NCBI GenBank assembly: GCA_947084925.1
Contig: CAMTUJ010000019.1
Span: forward strand, 1 to 36,610
Reading direction: 5' to 3'
DNA from: JAGPUQ01 sp947084925
GTDB taxonomy: Bacteria; Pseudomonadota; Gammaproteobacteria; Pseudomonadales; Porticoccaceae
Length of the DNA: 36,610 bases
The notes beneath the pieces were generated by a model, which had not been told where the DNA came from, made no database searches, and was given only the letters and a program-made list of their open reading frames with translations. How positions within the stretch are numbered: the first letter of the stretch is position 1; the number at the start of each line of letters is the position of its first letter. This document shows, piece by piece, positions 33,390 through 36,610 of this stretch. The position numbers and the translations under genes are program-made.

Positions 33390-34202
33390 TCAGGGCTTCC
33401 GCGCCGCCGCGACGCCCGCCTGCACCAGCTCATAATCCGACAGGGTATCGACGTCCACGGCGGCGTGCGCATAGGGCAGAATCACCGCCCGGATGCGGAT
33501 ATCGAGACGCCGCGACAGCCGCGCCAGCGCCTCATCCAGCGGCAACCATCCCAGCCGGTAGCGGATCACGGCGCGCCAGCCCAGCAGACCGATCAGGCGC
33601 AGGGGCTTTTTGCGCTGGTTTTCGATCTGACGCCAGAACGCCGCGATCTCGCGGCCCCGGGGCGTCAGAAAGGCGAACAGGTTGCAGCCGCAGAAATCGC
33701 CATCGCGAAACCGCAACACGGTTTTTTTCATGTCCGGAAACGCTTCTCGCACCAGCTCATAGCGGGCCAGCCCCAGCGTCACGTCGGCGTCCCGTTCCAG
33801 ACTCGCGCTGCAGAACGTATCGACGATCTCCCCGGTGAGCAATGGATGATCGGCGGTGGTCAGCAGCACCGGGCGATCCGCCGGCAACATCGCCATCGCG
33901 GTACAGGCACTGGTACTGGGCGTCGCTTCGGGCGGGCACCAGCCGAGGTCGCCCTGATCGACGGCATCGGCGAGCGGCTGGCTGGTGCGCAGATCGGCCT
34001 CGGACGGACCGGCCAGCGTCACCCCCGACACGCGCCGGGCCGTGGCCAGCGCGGCCAGCACGCGCCGCACCATGGGCACACCGTCGATCTCGATCAGCGC
34101 CTTGCAACTGACGCCGGAATGATCGCGCAATTCATCGCTGGCACTGCGGTCACCGGCAAGTACGATGGCCGCAAAGACGGCGTCTGACACTTCTTTCAGC
34201 AT
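33390..34202 (-). CDS. NTP-transferase-fold protein (MobA/nucleotidyltransferase-like)
   Basis: 270-residue protein. FAAIVLAGDRSASDEL near 10-25 is a modified version of the LAGGxGxR nucleotide-binding loop; VSCKALIEIDGVPMVRRVL near 31-49 supplies the usual Lys34. VLLTTADHPLLTGEIVD is the central metal-binding strand with its acidic residue. The C-terminal part (about 170-265) is rich in Arg and Trp (FWRQIENQRKKPLRLIGLLGW), perhaps membrane-associated. It lies 7 bp downstream of the GNAT-type gene on the same strand. A likely role is forming an NDP-activated headgroup or sugar for the lipid; it is not a standard MobA, because the GxG loop is altered. Confidence 0.75.
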   Translation of the reverse strand: MLKEVSDAVFAAIVLAGDRSASDELRDHSGVSCKALIEIDGVPMVRRVLAALATARRVSGVTLAGPSEADLRTSQPLADAVDQGDLGWCPPEATPSTSACTAMAMLPADRPVLLTTADHPLLTGEIVDTFCSASLERDADVTLGLARYELVREAFPDMKKTVLRFRDGDFCGCNLFAFLTPRGREIAAFWRQIENQRKKPLRLIGLLGWRAVIRYRLGWLPLDEALARLSRRLDIRIRAVILPYAHAAVDVDTLSDYELVQAGVAAARKP

Positions 34203-34209
34203 GGGAAAA

Positions 34210-35352
34210 CTACAACCATTTGCGGTAGATCCGGTAGCGTTTGTAGGCGGTGCCGCCGATGGTTTCGATGATGTTGCGCATGCCGGAATTGCCTTCCAGG
34301 ATCCAGCTCAGTTCGACATCGACGATACCGCGCTGCGCCAGGCGGCCACGCACCGCATCGGTCACCATGAACGCGAGCGTCGGCCCCAGGCGCGTGTTGT
34401 GGTATTCGCGGCGCACGCCCAGCAAGGGCACCCGACCGCTGCGCACGCCACTCACTTTGAGGCGCCACAGCAGCTTTGCCCAGCCCAGGGGCAACAGGCG
34501 CCCGCGCAGATCCCGCGCCGCCTCGTTCACATTGGGCAGCGCGACGACAAAAGCGACCGGGCGCCCGTCGATTTCGGCAATCTGCACATAGTTCTCGGGA
34601 ATCAGCGCCGCCATGACCTTGCCGAGTTCGGTGAACTCGGCTGACGTAAAGGGCACGAAGCCCCAGTTGCCGGCCCAGGCGTCGTTGAAAATATCCCGCA
34701 GGATTTCCAGTTCGGCGGCCAGCTCACGGCGCCGCAGCGTGCGCATCCGCACCTCGCGCGCGGCGCGCTCGGCGAGTTTCATCATCACCGGGGGCGGCAC
34801 GAAACCGGATTTCAGGGTATAGGCGAACAGATCCTGGGCCTTCTCGTAACCCTGCTCTTCCACCCGCCCGGGGTAACAGGGCCGACCGTGACTCATCATC
34901 ACACAGGGCGGCGTGTCGAACCCTTCGACCAGCAGACCGGCTTCCTCGTTGATCGACAGGTTGAACGGACCCCGGACTTCCGTGCAGCCTCGCTCGCGCA
35001 GCCAGGCTTCCGCCGCGCCGAACAAAGCGGCGAACACTTCGGGATCGTCCTCGGCTTCGAGCATCCCGAAGGAGCCCGCCCGATTGTCCTGGGTCTGCTG
35101 CTGCAAGCGGTCGATCTGGGCGGTGATGCGCCCCATCGGGCGGCCACCACGGCGCGCCACCCAGGCCCTGACTTCGGCGTGTTCGAACAGGGGATTGTTG
35201 CCGAACACCCGCATCCGCTCCTCGAAGCGCAGCGGCGCGATCCAGTGGGGATCGTCCCGATACAGCGCCGCCGCCAGACCGAGAAATTCGCGCCGATCGG
35301 CTCGGTTGGACACCGGGGAAATGCTGAGGACCGTCTGGTCGACTTTGGCCAT
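34210..35352 (-). CDS. GNAT-fold acyltransferase, bacterial ceramide synthase (bCerS/YghO-like) candidate
   Basis: 380-residue protein of the large GNAT-like group that includes the Caulobacter bacterial ceramide synthase. LYRDDPHWIAPLRFEE near 29-44, RITAQIDRLQQQ, GPFNLSINEEAGLLVEGFD near 150-168, PCVMMSHGRPCYP, then IFNDAWAGNWGFVPFT and ELSWILEGNSGMRNIIE near the end are features I associate with that group from memory; a structural search would confirm. ATG 35352 gives the family length; a longer frame upstream is unconserved. In a sphingolipid pathway it would N-acylate the sphingoid base (or its keto form). The alternative is a generic N-acetyltransferase-like protein. It is co-transcribed with the NTP-transferase gene. 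Confidence 0.75.
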   Translation of the reverse strand: MAKVDQTVLSISPVSNRADRREFLGLAAALYRDDPHWIAPLRFEERMRVFGNNPLFEHAEVRAWVARRGGRPMGRITAQIDRLQQQTQDNRAGSFGMLEAEDDPEVFAALFGAAEAWLRERGCTEVRGPFNLSINEEAGLLVEGFDTPPCVMMSHGRPCYPGRVEEQGYEKAQDLFAYTLKSGFVPPPVMMKLAERAAREVRMRTLRRRELAAELEILRDIFNDAWAGNWGFVPFTSAEFTELGKVMAALIPENYVQIAEIDGRPVAFVVALPNVNEAARDLRGRLLPLGWAKLLWRLKVSGVRSGRVPLLGVRREYHNTRLGPTLAFMVTDAVRGRLAQRGIVDVELSWILEGNSGMRNIIETIGGTAYKRYRIYRKWL

Positions 35353-35518
35353 GGCAGGGTCTATTGCCGGTAGGGTTGGACACTGTGCAACCGGGTTTGG
35401 CGGCACCACCCGCGCTGGGCCGGCACTATAGCAGAGGCACAATGCCTGCTGACCGCCGGCAAGGGCGCCGAACCCGCGGCGGGGTTCAGAACACGGGATT
35501 TTCGGGACAACCGGCTTT

Positions 35519-35557
35519 CCCGGACAATTGCTTGACCGGGGCAAGCGATTGTCCGGG
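35519..35557. terminator. 16-bp stem-loop downstream of tRNA-Cys
   Basis: Arms 35519-35534 (cccggacaattgcttg) and 35542-35557 match over 16 bp with one mismatch, 7-base loop. It lies after the 3' end of the minus-strand tRNA and upstream of the bCerS-like gene. It has no T-run, so factor-independent termination is uncertain; it may be a processing or attenuation stem. Confidence 0.45.
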
Positions 35558-35567
35558 GGCGCTGTTC

Positions 35568-35606
35568 TTCAGGACTGTTCTTCAGGACTGTGCTTCGGGA
35601 CTGTTC
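35568..35606. repeat. Three 13-bp tandem repeats next to tRNA-Cys
   Basis: ttcaggactgttc, ttcaggactgtgc and ttcgggactgttc are head to tail between the tRNA 3' end and the stem-loop, with a partial unit (ctgttc) just before. On the minus strand these form the tRNA trailer. Confidence 0.6.
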
Positions 35607-35618
35607 TGCGGGAAAGAA

Positions 35619-35692
35619 TGGAGGCTGGAGTCGGAATCGAACCGGCGTACGCGGAGTTGCAGTCCGCTACATGACCACTCTGCCATCCAGCC
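35619..35692 (-). tRNA. tRNA-Cys (GCA)
   Basis: 74-nt tRNA reading on the minus strand from GGCTGGATGG to the encoded 3' TCCA. Acceptor stem GGCTGGA / TCCAGCC, anticodon loop CTGCAAC with anticodon GCA at 35658-35660, stem GCGGA/TCCGC, and T-loop GGTTCGATTCC are all present. The TAGAAT hexamer at 35706-35711 (minus strand) may be its -10 box. No sign of an integrated element at its 3' end. Confidence 0.95.
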
Positions 35693-35983
35693 AAGAGCGG
35701 GACGCATTCTAACCGAGACCCACGCCCGATGACATACTTGCCGGCGGGCTGCCGTCGCAAAAAAACGTCAACCCATCGATCAGGGGGCGTGGTCTGCACG
35801 ACCTCGGCCCTTGCGGACGGTTGGCGGGGTAGTAAAGGATCTGCCGTCCGACCGGCACCGCCCGGCTCGCGGCCCGACCCGGGCTGCCCCGCCACTCCGC
35901 CTCTCCCATTTGCCGGTCGGACCACAGTTTCCTGCAGCGAGAGTGGCTATACTTGGATCCGCAGGAATCAGGGAGCCCGCGTC
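35693..35983. other. 291-bp gap upstream of the DUF4124 gene
   Basis: Lies between divergent tRNA-Cys and the DUF4124 gene, so it should hold both promoters. A TATACT hexamer at 35948-35953, 30 bases before the ATG, is a fair -10 candidate for DUF4124; no clear -35 precedes it. No gene is recognised; the open frame running through it lacks protein-like features. Confidence 0.4.
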
Positions 35984-36475
35984 ATGGCACTACCGATCAA
36001 AGCTTGGTTTGGCATCTCATTGGCACTGGCGCTCGCCGCGCCACTCGTCGCCGCGGAAACCGTCTACAAATGGGTTGACGAACACGGTGTCACCCAGTTC
36101 TCGGCGCTGCCTCCCGCGGGCCGGACCGCGGAGAAGCTCAAGGTCGAAGCCCCGGAAGCGGCGCCGAGCCCCGCCACGGATACCAAATCCGCCGCGGCCG
36201 ACGACGGTCGTCCCAAGGACATCACCAAGGGCATCGCGAATCCGAGCGCGGCGGATCTCGCCCAGGAGGAAAAAAAGCGCGCCGAAAATTGCGCTACGGC
36301 CAAACGCAATCTGGAATCCCTCAATACCCGGGCTCACGTCCGCATCAAGGATGAGAACAGCGGTGAAGACCGTTATCTGACCCCCGAAGAGCACGAGAAG
36401 TGGACCAAGGACTCAGCGCTGCGCGTGGACGAATACTGCAAGCCCGCCGCCCGTGCAGCGCCACCCAAACATTAG
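35984..36475 (+). CDS. Secreted DUF4124-domain protein
   Basis: 163-residue exported protein. Signal peptide about 1-24 (AWFGISLALALAAPLVAA). The DUF4124 core ETVYKWVDEHGVTQFSALPP follows immediately. The rest is a low-complexity Ala/Pro linker (about 50-90) and a charged helical tail with two cysteines (ENCATAKRN and DEYCKPA), which could pair in the periplasm. The function of the family is unknown. GGGAG lies eight bases before the ATG. The TAG stop is part of a TTAG immediately before the boundary repeat at 36476. Confidence 0.87.
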   Translation: MALPIKAWFGISLALALAAPLVAAETVYKWVDEHGVTQFSALPPAGRTAEKLKVEAPEAAPSPATDTKSAAADDGRPKDITKGIANPSAADLAQEEKKRAENCATAKRNLESLNTRAHVRIKDENSGEDRYLTPEEHEKWTKDSALRVDEYCKPAARAAPPKH

Positions 36476-36610
36476 CAGGTTGCTGAAAAACTGCTGCGGG
36501 CACCATCTGCTTCGTTGCGCGGTGCTCGCTCCCTCGCCTATCGACTTGATAGGTCTCGGTCGCTGCGCGCCGTGCGCCTCGCATCTGGCCCCCTCGCGAC
36601 GTTTTTCAGC
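36476..36610. repeat. MITE-like element, family 1, copy B (cut by window end)
   Basis: Inverted copy of the element at 1-141, starting with the same caggttgctgaaaaac terminal repeat and running to the last base of the window; only the final six bases of the other terminal repeat are missing. It abuts the DUF4124 stop at TTAG. The near-identity of the two copies (one difference noted) indicates recent movement or gene conversion. Confidence 0.88.

Noticed and set aside
1..36610. Composite transposon or genomic island bounded by the edge repeats
   Set aside because: No transposase or integrase inside, the bounding elements are short MITE-like sequences, and content is typical chromosomal including modABC and tRNA-Cys.

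Overview
This is a GC-rich, gene-dense bacterial segment. Outer-membrane porin, ModABC, tRNA-Cys, DUF4124 and the general gene style point to a free-living Gammaproteobacterium (inference; no rRNA or other taxonomic marker is present). No phage genes, transposases or CRISPR arrays are seen. The accessory DNA consists of short non-coding inverted-repeat elements, and the window is bounded by two near-identical copies of one of them in opposite orientation.

Left part (0.1-15.1 kb): a catabolic region for CoA-activated hydrophobic compounds. It holds a secreted SurE-like phosphatase, a limonene-epoxide-hydrolase-fold enzyme with all expected active-site residues, an SMP-30/gluconolactonase-type hydrolase and an MHS-type MFS transporter. 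A minus-strand operon (10797 down to 4383) encodes two overlapping acyl-CoA dehydrogenases, a crotonase, a third acyl-CoA dehydrogenase, a luciferase-like flavin monooxygenase and a SnoaL/BaiE-like protein. A plus-strand set encodes an RND/MMPL exporter, a second crotonase (methylmalonyl-CoA-decarboxylase-like) and another SnoaL-like protein. The content suggests side-chain or ring degradation of a steroid- or terpenoid-like substrate; the substrate is not known.

Middle part (15.2-24.9 kb): an ELM1/DUF1022-family putative glycosyltransferase, a GT8-like protein and a 2OG-Fe(II) oxygenase. Then comes a porin / PstS-like binding protein / GGDEF-EAL set, in which the porin has an apparent frameshift in its signal peptide and the EAL domain has lost two catalytic residues. 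A complete molybdate transporter modABC follows.

Right part (25-35.4 kb): what looks like a lipid-assembly locus. It encodes two more ELM1-family proteins, a PAPS-type sulfotransferase, an MsbA-like ABC exporter, a dedicated acyl carrier protein, a serine-palmitoyltransferase-like alpha-oxoamine synthase, a calcineurin-type phosphoesterase, an NTP-transferase-fold protein and a large GNAT-fold protein of the kind found with bacterial ceramide synthesis. My reading is a bacterial sphingolipid pathway with candidate glycosyl, sulfo and export steps. This is the best candidate in the window for an undescribed system. The ketoreductase and acyl-ACP synthetase normally needed are not in the window.

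The right edge carries tRNA-Cys(GCA), a secreted DUF4124 protein and the second boundary repeat. Two different short-element families sit exactly against stop codons at TTAG sequences, suggesting a target preference that spares coding sequences.
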